Assembly: GCA_021613375.1 (NCBI GenBank) | Contig: CM038714.1 | Location: 40,771,123 to 40,835,122 of the forward strand | Direction: 5' to 3' | From: Megaleporinus macrocephalus | Taxonomy: Eukaryota > Chordata > Actinopteri > Characiformes > Anostomidae | Length of the DNA stretch: 64,000 nucleotides | Translations under genes and position numbers: made by a program | Part shown: positions 1-11,059 of the stretch, in pieces | How positions within the stretch are numbered: the first letter of the stretch is position 1 | How the letters are laid out: every line of letters starts with the position of its first letter | Notes under the pieces: model-generated | Told to the model about the DNA's origin: nothing | The model's database searches: none | Seen by the model: only the letters and a program-made list of their open reading frames with translations

Positions 1-211
1 TGACTGGAATTTCTGGAAGTTAATGTATATTAAAGAGTCTATCAATCAACATACACACGCTAGGCATCCAGAAAACAGGCATTCTGCAGCTCCACAAGAC
101 TCACTTTTGCTTCTCCCTCTGTGTGTCAATGCCTGTGTTCATCCAAGAGTATGTGTAGTCATTTAGGGGTTAAAGCAGCTTTTATTCTTATTTTTATCCA
201 CCTTAAACGAT
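1..211. other. Unassigned intergenic sequence
   Basis: AT-rich single-copy-looking sequence up to the TTAA at 212. No exon, RNA gene or repeat family is recognised; the short open frames look like chance. Confidence 0.5.
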
Positions 212-215
212 TTAA

Positions 216-1195
216 CCCTTTCATGCATAGAGGTCACTACAGTGTACAGCTGTTTAAAAGTGTTTTTTCTCTAAATATGCTTGCACTTTTGGGCACTGCT
301 GCATATAGTCCACTCTAGTGGAAGCTATTGCATCATCCTATATGAAAAAAATCCCATTGGCTGGTCATTGCTATGGGAAAAAGTAGTCAGGTGGTCCACA
401 GACAGGGAGAAAGACCAAACACCTCGGCTATTTTTGTTTCTACCTTCTATAAAAAGATACCATTGCAGGTTTAAAAATATATAGTTGCATCTAGCAACAT
501 CTAAGGTCACATATTATGTAAAGATTTTCAAAATTGTGATTTTACATTTGGAGGAAATGCAGATTTATAATCTGTCCACTCAACTGTACATCACTAGCTA
601 TGTTTCAACTTTAATGCAATGTCAATTACTACCAATGTTGTACTTGAAAATGATTCATATCCTTTAATGTTTTGGCTGTAAATCAACTTCTTTGTTTTTT
701 TATAATGTAATTTGAGTTTTTTTTTAAATCCTTATATTTTGTAGAACTCAAAAAACTTGCTTTGGCAACTATCATAGAAAATAGTCTCAGAAATAAGCAA
801 CAAGCATGATTTAACAGTTCAGAGACTTATCAGTTCAGAGACTTGACAAGAATACAGTTTGATAAATATCAGTTACAGTCAAGATTCTTTGAGGTTCTAC
901 AGTTCAGAGACTTGTGTCACACTATCCTCCTCAGTTCAGAGGAACCACCATTCCAGAATACCACATTACAACTGTAGAACTAACAAACATACCTATATTA
1001 CTACTAAGTAATATACTAATATACTAATACTAAGTTATTACACTGATGTTTTTTACAATAAAAAATGAAGTACACTTGAGTGGACAGATAAATATTTCTT
1101 TATCAAATAAACCTTGTTTTACTTCCCAACGATGTATAAAAACACTTAGTAAAAAAAATCCTGACTGAGTTTATTATAATTCATGCATGAGAGGG
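216..1195. mobile_element. Non-autonomous piggyBac-type element with TTAA target duplication
   Basis: The left end is TTAA (212-215) followed by CCCTTTCATGCAT, and the right end is ATGCATGAGAGGG followed by TTAA (1196-1199). The outer 13 bases are inverted with one mismatch. TTAA duplication with CCC...GGG termini is the known signature of the piggyBac superfamily. At 980 bp and with no long open frame it cannot encode a transposase, so it would depend on one elsewhere. The interior is AT-rich and holds several copies of a short motif (cagttcagagactt) between about 817 and 915. The superfamily call is an inference from termini only. Confidence 0.65.
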
Positions 1196-1199
1196 TTAA

Positions 1200-2170
<971 letters not shown>

Positions 2171-3490
2171 GCATCATATAGAATAGGTAAATAAACAATA
2201 CATCAAACAATCTATTTAAAGAATAATTAAAAACTGTAACTGTATTATTGTATTTTAATAGTGCAACAGTCTATTTTGCTGATGTAAGCCACTGATATTT
2301 CTTATACTTATATTGGTTATTAGCTTATACATCACGTTAACCTCCATCATCAGCAAACAGACATTATGCAATATGGAAAGGACATTAGTCAATATATAAC
2401 GTCAGGGCTTCCCTTAATGAGGAATAAGTTAGGAATAAGTTAGTAATTAATGAATGGTGATTTTTATCTGACTGAGCTCCTTATTAATGTAAACACTTCA
2501 TAATTTCCTGATGTGTTCGTGATCAGTCATCAGGTATTAATCACTGTTATGCTTATTTGTGCACCCGTGTTGTGAAGTCCACTGTGACATCACTGACTGT
2601 TTTAGTACTAATATATAGAAATTCTATACTAATATATATGAAATTCTGGAATTTCAATACCACATATGAAAGTGTTCTGAAAACTGAAAATGTCAGCTTC
2701 TTTATGTTGTTGCTGTTCACACAGGCCATTAGTTACCAGAATAAGATATTCCTGTATTCAGTATTCCTGTCTAGGTATTGCACTTGCACTGTATCTAACC
2801 TTGTATCTTGTTGCCTTCTTTCTAGGCATCAGCACTGGGCCTTGTTTATGGCAGTGTCTGAGCTCAAGTGTGGTTTGGACTGTTTGTTCCAACTAGAGAT
2901 GCATAGAGATGCACTTATGTAAATGCTGTTAATGTAAGTAATGGTTATTCATATCCGATATTATTTATTTACTGTTATGCCTATTTGTGCACCAGTATTG
3001 TAAAGTGGTGACCAGCAATCATAGCCTTATATAATGACACTGTGGGACATTCGAGTGTTTAAAACCTAACCTGCTTTATGTGGGAGTTTAAAGTGGGCTG
3101 ATCTGCATCAGTCTGAAAACAAGTCCCACCTCAGTCCTGCCCTGTGTCTATTACAAAGAGCTGAAATCACTGTTTTACTACTAACATACAATAAAATTAA
3201 ATTCTAGCCTACCTGTTCTGCTCTTCTAGATTACACTACACAGACTGGAAGTTTGTTTTATATGTTTTGACACAAACCATGGAAAGGCCATTGGCTCCAG
3301 GGCACTACTGCAGGGAGTTGTTGAAGCTCATGTTAGCCGTGGCTGGACTCTCACGCCTGTCACACTAGTCTGGCGAAAAGCCTGCGTCAGTTCAGCACCT
3401 GCATTAACATGACTGTATGTGTGTGATGGACTCCATGCCACCTGCTGCTGCACAGGGTATCTGTTGTCCTCCAGCCCATTCGCCATTAGA
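2171..3490. other. Unassigned intergenic sequence
   Basis: No gene recognised. The 121-codon frame at 2557-2922 has no recognisable domain and looks like chance. Confidence 0.45.
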
Positions 3491-3494
3491 TAAT

Positions 3495-3540
3495 TGGTGG
3501 TAGATCATTCTCCCTACAGCAGTGACACTGAGATGGTTCT
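3495..3540. mobile_element. Small fragment resembling the palindromic Tc1-type element
   Basis: A short stretch (gtagatcattctc...gcagtgacactgagatggt) resembles a segment of the palindromic element at 28292-28975 (around its gcactgcagtgacac motif). It is too short to define ends. Confidence 0.3.
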
Positions 3541-3544
3541 ATGT

Positions 3545-4057
3545 TTACAGGTCCTTCACTCTCAGGGTTCGATATTTTCTCCAGGACTCTATGTTACCAT
3601 GGCCCAGTGTTCAGCTCTTTATATAACATTTGATATTTCAGTATAACAGGCCTACATTAAGGCTGTGTTCAGACAGTGGAGCACATTCCTCCCAGAAACG
3701 CCATCACATCCAATATCCCTGCTTGTTATACTGCAGATTGCGTCTTTTCCCACCAAGGATTAGATTTTGATTTCATGGATCCTTGCAGCCTGACTTTAGA
3801 AATGTTTAACTTAACATAGCGGATAAGCTCTCCTTATGTCACTTTTCACAAGGTAAAAAAAAAGAAGAGAAAAGAGGGAAAATCTGAACTGGAGAGCAAA
3901 TACAGAGAGCTGTACAGCAGATGGGTTTGGCTATTTCAAAAATAAAATACTCAGATTGACATTGCTGTTGCACAAAAACAGGCACCAAAAAGCAGGTCAT
4001 GGGTTTGATAGTGTCTAACACAAGTTATTAAGTGCCTCAACAGATGGGCTACAGTCT
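3545..4057. other. Unassigned intergenic sequence
   Basis: No gene or repeat family recognised. A 60-codon minus-strand frame (3839-4021) has no recognisable feature. Confidence 0.45.
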
Positions 4058-4475
4058 CTTAAGGCTACTTTCACACAGCAGGTAAAAGTGGCCCATATCT
4101 GATTTTCTCACCAAAACCCATTTTTTCTGTTAGGCTGTTCACAGTATCTTTCAAATGTGACCTATATATTAGTCTAAACATTAGTCTCACGTTCCTAACT
4201 GTTCTCTGACACTGCAGCCACGTTCTGCTATCTAATAACACGGAGCAATTGCGTTAAGTGCCTTCTAATTCTGTTTGTGTAAATGTTTATGAGGTCCTGG
4301 CAGGGCAAAATCCTGACAAATGGTGGGCTATATTGTTGTAATAGTCACATGAATAATAATCTGGCCGTGTTACCACATATCAGATACACATCAAATGTCA
4401 ATTATACCTATGAAAGTGTCCCAAATTAGAAAGAAATATTACAAATATGGGCCAAAGTTTAAACGTAACTTAAGT
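4058..4475. mobile_element. Probable MITE-like DNA transposon fragment with degenerate inverted ends
   Basis: The left end (cttaaggctactttcacaca, then gtggcccatatctg) is partly mirrored by the reverse complement of the right end (cttaagttacgt..., then tttggcccatatttg). I associate the 'ctactttcacac' start with small non-autonomous DNA transposons of teleosts. The length is about 420 bp with no coding capacity. The inverted ends are degenerate, so both borders and family are tentative. Confidence 0.45.
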
Positions 4476-4817
4476 GTACACCAAAGAATCAGAATCAGAA
4501 TCGGACTTTATTTGCCAAGTATGTTCACACATACAAGGAATTTGGTAACAGAAGCTCACAGTGGATGATAACTGACATTACAGAAGTAACATACCCAGCC
4601 TACACACACACACACACACACAGTGACATACACGCACAGACACACCTGTAAACTTAACATGTGCAGAGTTGTATGTTAATAGTAAAGTGCTGAGTGCAGC
4701 AGTAAAGAACAGTACAGACTGAATTATATAGATATAAATATGAAGAACAGTAGAGTCACTGGTTGAGACGATGGTACAGAGTGTTCTGAGACTATCAGAT
4801 AAATAAAAAGTGCAGAA

Positions 4818-5292
4818 CAAGAAGAAGAGTGAGAGAACACCTGGATATGGATGTATGTATGTAGTAGACTGTACAGAGAAAGAAGAGTGAGAGAACATCT
4901 GGATATGGATGGATGTATGTAGTAGACTGTATAGAGAACGAAGAGTGAGAGAACATCTGGATATGGATGTATGTATGTAGTAGACTGTATTCAGAGAAAG
5001 AAGAGTGAGAGAACATCTGCATATGGATGTATGTATGTAGTAGACTGTACAGAGAAAGAAGAGTGAGAGAACATCTGGATATGGATGTATGTATGTAGTA
5101 GACTGTATTCAGAGAAAGAAGAGTGAGAGAACATCTGGATATGGATGTATGTATGTAGTAGACTGTATTCAGAGAAAGAAGAGTGAGAGAACATCTGGAT
5201 ATGGATGTATGTATGTAGTAGACTGTATTCAGAGAAAGAAGAGTGAGAGAACATCTGGATATGGATGTGTGTATGTAGTAGACTGTATCCAG
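4818..5292. repeat. 60-bp minisatellite within LINE 3' UTR (about 8 copies)
   Basis: Units such as agagaaagaagagtgagaga plus acatctggatatggatgtat plus gtatgtagtagactgtattc repeat head to tail with few changes. Some copies are 57 bp because 'attc' is replaced by 'ac'. Because 60 is a multiple of three, long spurious frames run through it on both strands. The neighbouring (AC)n run at about 4600-4622 is a separate microsatellite. Confidence 0.95.
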
Positions 5293-5310
5293 AATGTAGC
5301 GTTGTGATGT

Positions 5311-5967
5311 TCAGCTGTTCATGAGTGTGATGGCGTGTGGGAAGAAGCTTCTCTGAAGTCTGGAGGTCTTGATCCTCAACTGACTGAAACGCCGACCTGA
5401 GGGAAGATACTGGAACAGGTGATGTCCAGGGTGTGACGGATCACGGACGATGTTCTCTGCCCGCTTCCTGGTTCTGGCCGTGTGCAGGTCCGGTAGGGAG
5501 GGTAACTTCACACCGATGGTTCTCTCTGCAGACCTGATGATGCGCTGCAGTCTGTGGGTGTGGTGTTTGGTGGCTGAGCTGCCCCACACTGTGATGGATG
5601 CGGTGAGGACAGATTCGATGGTGGCGGCGTAGAACTGCACCATCAGCTCCTTGGGCAGGTTGAACTTCCTCAGCTGACGTGGGAAGTACAGCCTCTGCTG
5701 AGCTCTCTTGGTGATGGTGCTGATGTTGCAGTCCCATTTCAAGTCCCTGGAGATTATTGTACCCAGGAACTTGTAGGAGTCCACAGCCATTACAGTACTG
5801 TTGAGGATGGTGAGTGCTGGAAGGGTTGATGGGCTTCTCCTGAAGTCCACTCTCATCTCCACTGTCTTGGCTGTGTTCAGCTCCAGGTTGTTGTGGTTGC
5901 TCCAGAGGATCACATGCTCCACAACCCGTCTGTAGGCAGACTCGTCACTGTCCTGGAAGAGGTGGAG
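5311..5967 (-). pseudogene. LINE reverse transcriptase, C-terminal fragment, uninterrupted frame
   Basis: About 218 codons are open from the truncation near 5967 to a TGA at 5311-5313. The fragment lacks the N-terminus, any endonuclease domain and the catalytic part of the reverse transcriptase (no YADD box is present), so it cannot be active. What remains matches the region after the catalytic palm: a 'DSDESAYRRVVEHV' start, 'NNLELNTAKT', a 'YKFLGTIIS' block, 'QRLYFPRQLRKF', 'FYAATIESVLT', and the terminal 'DPSHPGHHLFQYLPSGRR...FFPHAITLMNS'. These blocks are characteristic of L2/Rex1/CR1-type fish LINEs. There is no host promoter or ATG at the right place, so I treat this as a truncated retrotransposon relic rather than a gene. 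Confidence 0.85.
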
Positions 5968-6390
5968 TGTGTATTGTTATCTTCTGTTTAGCCAGAATCT
6001 TTGGTTTCTTCAAGAAACACAGGAGCGTGATCTGACATTAGTCTACCACACATTGGTTATATACAGAAAAACCACACCCCTTGAGGTGTTAAAGACTTTA
6101 CATACAGAAATCCACCGTCTCTACCTCTCAGAGGGGGGTGTTGCGGAGAATCCCCAATATGGCTGGCCGTAAGATAACCTCCAGTAGGGTGGTAATTAAA
6201 TCAAAACAAAAGTTTGCTGGGTTTGCTATGCTAGCTGCATACGCAACATGCTCCCACTCTATTCAGTTCAGGAATAAACGAACGACTTAATGAATCCTGA
6301 ACCACACTTTACGGTGGTCCTCGATCCCGACCACAACAGAAGCTAACCCTCTTTATCGCGCCATGCTAACTGCTGTGCGCCATCCATCTG
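5968..6390. other. Unassigned intergenic sequence
   Basis: No gene or recognised repeat. It lies between the LINE truncation point and a more complex stretch. Confidence 0.45.
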
Positions 6391-6394
6391 TTGT

Positions 6395-6760
6395 TGTGTG
6401 CAAACAGTTTAATGGCTGGAGATCAACAACATGCCTTTCAGGACACACGCTGGGTTAAATTTAGCACGATGGCTCTGAGCAGACAGAGTGCGCCCCTTAT
6501 TCCGTGAAAACAGTGTATAAATCATGTGTGTAGTGATGTGTTTGGTGGTATCGGTGAACCCGCTGCGCTCTGAGGCAGCTCTTTCATGCTTCATGTCTGC
6601 CTCATTAGACCTGGGCTCATCTCCAGTCTCAGCATCGCCTGGAGCTCCGTGGCAAAGGCAAAGTGAGACTGTGGGCTTCATGAGATTCTGTGGGTAATAG
6701 AAGTGACAGCAGCTCAGCTGAGGTCGTTATTCAGTTACCTGCAGCCATGACCCAATGAGA
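6395..6760. other. Candidate conserved non-coding element
   Basis: A GC-balanced, repeat-free stretch that differs in texture from the AT-rich surroundings. Part is spanned by a 90-codon minus frame that shows no recognisable domain. The call rests on texture only, since no alignment is possible here. Confidence 0.2.
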
Positions 6761-6897
6761 GAAGAAAGGAAGCCCCAGAGATCTGTCTTTGCTTGAATTA
6801 TAAAAGGACTAGGGCCGTGACTCAGTGCCACCATCTGTATCTGTTTAGCAGAAGGTGGAAGAGAGAAAACAAGTTCCTGACTCACCTAAAAGTACTC

Positions 6898-7230
6898 GTA
6901 ATCTAATAAAAAAAAAAAAATAAAATAATAATAATAATAAGTAAAGTAAAATAAAGGACGATTTGTGTTTTTTATTTAAGCAGATGTTTGAAGGTACATG
7001 ATCCTGAATGTACTAAATGTAAAAAAAAAAATTTTTAATTACATTTTTAAATTGTCTTTATTATTGAGGATTAAGGCTACACATCCCTGAAACTGAGGAT
7101 ATATAATGGTTTATACTAGAACTGCATGCTTCATCCACAAATACCTACTCATCTAGACCACCAAACACATTTATATGTTAGATTTCCTTTACAAGCAATT
7201 TTCTTAAAAATGTCATTTTTATTTTAGCCC
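6898..7230. other. A-rich low-complexity and AT-rich intergenic sequence
   Basis: A poly-A and (AAT)n-like tract (about 6905-6945) is followed by AT-rich sequence with short A and T runs. No gene. Confidence 0.6.
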
Positions 7231-7280
7231 CCAAATATGCCCCCAAAATGAAATCCTATTTCCTAAATACTGTAACTAAC

Positions 7281-7582
7281 TTGAGGCGGTGGTTAAGTGG
7301 TTAGCACTGCCGCCTCCCAGCAATTAGATGTGTATCTGGGTTCAATTCCCGTTCCGGGTTCTGTGTGGAGTTTGCATGTTCTCCCTCTGTTTGAGTGGGT
7401 TTCTTCCCAAAGTCCAAACACATGCATGTTAGGTTGCCTGTAGGTGTAAATGAGAGTGTGTTGGCCATGCGATGGACTGTGGACCTGTCCATGGTGTACC
7501 CCGCCTTTGCCAGATGACACTGGGATTGGCTCCTGTGACCCTGACCTGGGGGATAAAGTGAAAGATAATGGATGGATGGATG
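7281..7582 (+). mobile_element. tRNA-derived SINE
   Basis: The 5' end has a tRNA-like head: an A-box-like 'ggtggttaagtgg' at about 7288-7300 and a B box GGTTCAATTCC at 7339-7349, the internal RNA polymerase III promoter parts. The body contains the hallmarks of a widespread teleost SINE ('gtggagtttgcatgttctcc', 'acatgcatgttaggtt', 'gcgatggactg', 'ggtgtaccccgcc'). It ends in a (GATG)n tail at 7569-7582. The copy is nearly complete with scattered mutations. A second partial copy lies at 39932-40090. Confidence 0.85.
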
Positions 7583-7924
7583 TGACTGACCAGTCTCACT
7601 GTCCAGAATGTGTTTGTTGACCCTACTAGACAATATAATTCCTTTAAGTAAGGAGGTAACGGGGAGTCGATTCTAAAACAATTGATTCTTCGACTCCAAC
7701 AAATAGTGGCTGACTCTTGGCCAATAAATGACAGAGTAGAAATGCAGAGTAGACTCTTCTTGACTCTTCAACATGTTTTTCATTGAAACTGGCATTTTCA
7801 CAGGGAGCAGAAAAAAAGGCAAGCAAGATTTGGATCTAAACAATTGAAACAAAGAAGCAGAACAAGGGAAAGAAAACTCCCACTGCTGCTCACAGAGCCT
7901 TGTGGAAAGTTGGATGAAGCTGGG
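7583..7924. other. Unassigned intergenic sequence
   Basis: No gene. A small imperfect palindrome (ggagtcga ... tcgactcc, about 7662-7700) is present. Confidence 0.45.
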
Positions 7925-8885
7925 ATCTGCTCCCTTTGTTAGCAGTTGCTAAAGACAGCCCCAGTGTGCTGAGGCATGGACACTTCAAGACCACTAAAGG
8001 TGTCCTGTGGTTTCTGGCACCAAAACATTAGCTGTAAGTGCATGGCAAGGTGGAGTTCCCTGTGAATCAGACATAGTGTTCCAGCACATCCCACAGATGC
8101 TTGATCAGGGGAACGTGGAGGCCAGACAAGACCCTGAACTCTTTGATGTGTTCCTAAAACCATTTCTCAACAAAGTGTGCAGAGTGGCAGGACACATTGT
8201 TCTACTGAAAGATATCACTGCCATCAGGGAATATGACTAGCATGAAGGGGGGTTCCTGGTCGGCAAGGAACCAGAGTTTCCCAGCAGAATGTTGTACCTT
8301 ACTGGCTTGTTTTCCTCCCACAGTGCTTCCTAGCACCATCACCTCCTCAGGTTAATGCTGCACATGTACCCAACCACCCAACAAGGTGGTTCTATAGTTG
8401 AGACGTTTTTAACATGAAATCAGGACTCATTGGACCAGGCGACCTTCTCCTATTGGATCAGTTCTGCCCATTCTAGGTGCCTGCAGTGGTGGGCAGAGTA
8501 TACAGCCCCACAACTGTGTACCCATTCCTCCCAGAACTGTCATCAAAATTTTCTGTGACATTTGCAACATTAACCCTGCTGTCAGTTTGAAACATGCATT
8601 TGTAGTCCTTGTGCAGTTGTGAGCACTGGACGCCCAACTCCTTGTTGCTGGTTCGCGGTTGGTCCGTTCTTGTTCATGGTTCATGACCACTGCTGATCAA
8701 GAGTGGGACAAGTCTTGCTGTTCGGAGATAATGATTTGGTCAGATCTTTACACCTTGCCATTTCTCCTTCATCTAATATGTCAACTGTGAGAACAGTCTG
8801 ATTGCTTACCAAGACGTGCACTGTTGTCACCAGATAATCAAGGTTATTGGCTTCATCGGTGAGTGTTTCAGCTCATCGATGTATG
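7925..8885 (-). mobile_element. Decayed Tc1-like transposon (family a), transposase on minus strand
   Basis: The plus strand reads as the reverse complement of a Tc1/mariner-type transposase gene. On the minus strand a C-terminal piece reads 'VWPPRSPD' (the conserved WPxxSPD motif that contains the second catalytic Asp) and later 'WCQKPQDTFSGLEVSMPQ'. Blocks on the plus strand such as 'ccatcagggaatatgac' and 'tcccagcagaatgtt' correspond to other parts of the same protein. The N-terminal DNA-binding region lies at about 8640-8800. The right border is near 'catcgatgta' (8882); the left end is eroded. Many frameshifts and stops make it inactive. Confidence 0.75.
7939..8690 (-). pseudogene. Tc1-like DDE transposase pseudogene
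   Basis: Two partial minus-strand frames (7939-8163 and 8427-8690) and the sequence between them together cover most of a Tc1-type DD34E transposase. The family normally has about 340 residues: two helix-turn-helix DNA-binding domains and an RNase-H-like catalytic core with D, D and E residues. Here the frame is broken several times, and after 'RSPD' the expected 'LSPIEHLW' block is altered. Only the second catalytic Asp is recognisable by motif, so no functional product is expected. Confidence 0.7.
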
Positions 8886-10165
8886 TAAATACATTCCTTT
8901 TCATTGGTTTGTCCACCTTAAGTTAAGTATTCTCTTCATGGAAATGATCTTCAACAAGATATTTGACTTCTTAGCATTAACACTGGCTGGTTTTTATTTT
9001 GTGTTCTCTAGGGAGTGTATTAGCCAAGCCAAAAGGTATCACTTGATACTCAAAGTGCATTCTAGTGGCACTTAATGCAGTGTTTCACTTACTTACTTCC
9101 TAGATATGGATCATTTGCATAGCAGATCCAACATGGTGAAGTGCAATCAGCCACAAGATTGTTAGAATCAGTGGAAAAGGGCACCATACTTCATTGTTAT
9201 AGCATTTCTTCTGTAATCAGTGCAACTGTTCTACTCTCTAACTTTTATTTGTCACAAAATTGGGTGGTGGTAAATACAGTGACATTAAAAGAAGAATAAA
9301 TAATAACAAAACCAGCACTTAGAGACCACAGGAGACAGTGTCACATAGAGTCAGCTTACTGTGTAATAATGTTAGGAATGTTAGAAAGTAATACGTACAA
9401 AAAGAGTTGACTTACCGTAAGTACAGTGGTGAGATAAAGTTAATTCACCTCTCCTCACCTTGGGCTCTGGCTCGTTCAAGAGTGAGTAGAAAACTCTTTT
9501 AGTTTCAGTTCCACTTCAGAAGCCAGACAGAAAGAACATTCATTTTGTAAGAAATATGACGGAGCCCTTAAATGATATTATATGTTTTGTGACAGTCGGC
9601 AGATAGATTTCTCCATTTCTCACAGCCTTCAGTCAGTTTTCCATGCCATCTTATGTTTTTATTTTCTTTTTTACATCACTCACTCAATTCGCACCAGCCC
9701 CTAGCCGGGAAAGTTCGACTAAATGAAGGCTGTGACACTGCAGGTGTCTTAGGAGGTCCAGTACTGCTAAACACAGCCAGCGTCATTCTCAACATTTGGA
9801 ACCATTCTTGGGGGGCAATCATTCTCATTGCTTTAAAACCAATGGATTGCTTTTCTTCTGTAGGATCTTTTGAATTATGCAGGAAAAAACAAATGAACAG
9901 CCTCTTCCAGTCAGCTTATACCAGACTGTGGGCTGTTTTTACAGCCTCATTACGCACCCCAGCCTATAAACAGGCAGCCGTTTCAGCAGTGGCCCTTCAG
10001 TTCGAGACAGGTTCATGTGGAGCTGCCATATGGAAAGTGTCTGGTTTATACTAGGTGGAGTTTGCATGGCGTGTACATCTGCCAGTGTTAAAACTAAGGG
10101 TCTGCAAGCAGTAGCTTGCAAAATTTCAGCCTTTGTTTCAGTGCTGTCGGTACCTGTGGTTTAAA
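8886..10165. other. Intergenic sequence; part may be conserved non-coding
   Basis: No gene recognised. The 133-codon plus frame at 9653-10054 has no known domain. About 9700-9960 is more complex than its surroundings and could be a conserved non-coding element, on texture only. Confidence 0.35.
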
Positions 10166-10290
10166 TCAGTGGGTTTCAGTCCCACTCCTGTGGAGCCCAT
10201 GAATGTGTTTTTGCACTTTCCATCTGTTCTAACACAACACCTGGCTCAGTACATGAGGTCTTCATAAATAACTCATGAGAATCAGACATG
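10166..10290. mobile_element. Fragment of a dispersed teleost repeat
   Basis: The order 'cagtgggtttcagtcccactcctg', 'tttccatctgttctaacaca' and 'cacctggctcagtacatgaggtc' resembles a common teleost interspersed repeat that starts with a 'gtggttctcaa...cctgctcctgg' motif. Only one end is present. Confidence 0.4.
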
Positions 10291-10831
10291 TTAGCGAGGG
10301 GCGTAAATATGGTACAGTGAGATATGAGCACTGGTCTAATGAGCACCACTGCAGGTAACATTCCACATTTATGGAATTTATTAGACAAAAGTGCTTGGTT
10401 TTCTGAGACCGTGTCCTCCGCTAGTAAAAAATAAATCTTACAGTCAGTTCGGAGACCTAGAGAGAGTACAGAAATAAAATATGTACAAAACTGCAAATCA
10501 AGAGGCTTTGTGCACGATTAGTGTTGATTTGAAGTGAAGCTGATCTGGAAATCAATGCATTTTTGTATTTCTGAATGAAAAACCGTATCAGGCAGGCTCT
10601 CTGAGCAATTTTCAGATGATGGGTAGATATGGAAGGGGGAATATACTGGGTTAATATTGTTTCCTCCACATTAGTGATCATGAGCCCACCAGAATGGACA
10701 TTTATCAGATGATTTTAATGAATATAATAAAAAATAGTTTCCAGTAACTCTGTTATCATATTTACTAAGAAACTACTGGCTGTAATTGTGTGAACAGTGC
10801 CGCTGTGTTGAGCTGCTAGTGTGCAATGAGT
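10291..10831. other. Unassigned intergenic sequence
   Basis: No gene or recognised repeat; short minus-strand frames here have no recognisable features. Confidence 0.45.
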
Positions 10832-11059
10832 TTTAAGTTTCAAGTTTATTTGTAATTTGCACATCATGTCAAGACATACATGCATTGAAATGCTTGGGGT
10901 GAAGCTCAGATAATCACCCTTCAGCAGGGCAGCATTATATACATGTAGTAAAAACAGTGCAAACATACAATAAATAGACAATAATAAGATAAAATTACTG
11001 AAATATATAAAGGAATACAAAAAAATACAAAAAATATACATAAGATATACATGAGTAGC
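10832..11059 (-). mobile_element. LINE 3'-end fragment, minus strand
   Basis: Read on the minus strand it ends in 'aataaacttgaaacttaaaa', a tail type I know from teleost LINEs. It is preceded by UTR-like sequence including a region equivalent to 'gcccaccccaagcatttcaatg'. The upstream side (higher coordinates) runs straight into the 26-bp minisatellite, as in the LINE at 4.5-6.0 kb. No coding sequence of this copy is seen. Confidence 0.55.

Larger units (their letters stand above)
4485..5967 (-). mobile_element. 5'-truncated non-LTR retrotransposon (L2/Rex1-like LINE), minus strand
   Basis: Read on the minus strand, the element starts inside the reverse-transcriptase coding region at about 5967, runs through a stop at 5311-5313, then an 800-bp 3' UTR, and ends in a tail with the AATAAA-like 'ggcaaataaagtc' followed by ATTCTG repeats (about 4485-4510). 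This tail is typical of teleost L2/Rex1-type LINEs. The 3' UTR contains a 60-bp minisatellite (4818-5292). Abrupt 5' truncation is what target-primed reverse transcription usually leaves. I could not define a target-site duplication. The coding part has no internal stop, so the insertion is probably fairly young. Confidence 0.85.

Noticed and set aside
817..915. Short motif cagttcagagactt as a separate tandem repeat
   Set aside because: Only a few dispersed copies within the piggyBac-type element; not a true array.
5441..5737. Other open frames over the LINE
   Set aside because: They are shadow frames of the reverse-transcriptase fragment, which has clear family motifs in its own frame.
7281..7360. 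Functional tRNA gene
   Set aside because: A and B boxes are present, but the sequence does not fold as a complete cloverleaf by eye and continues into a SINE body and (GATG)n tail.
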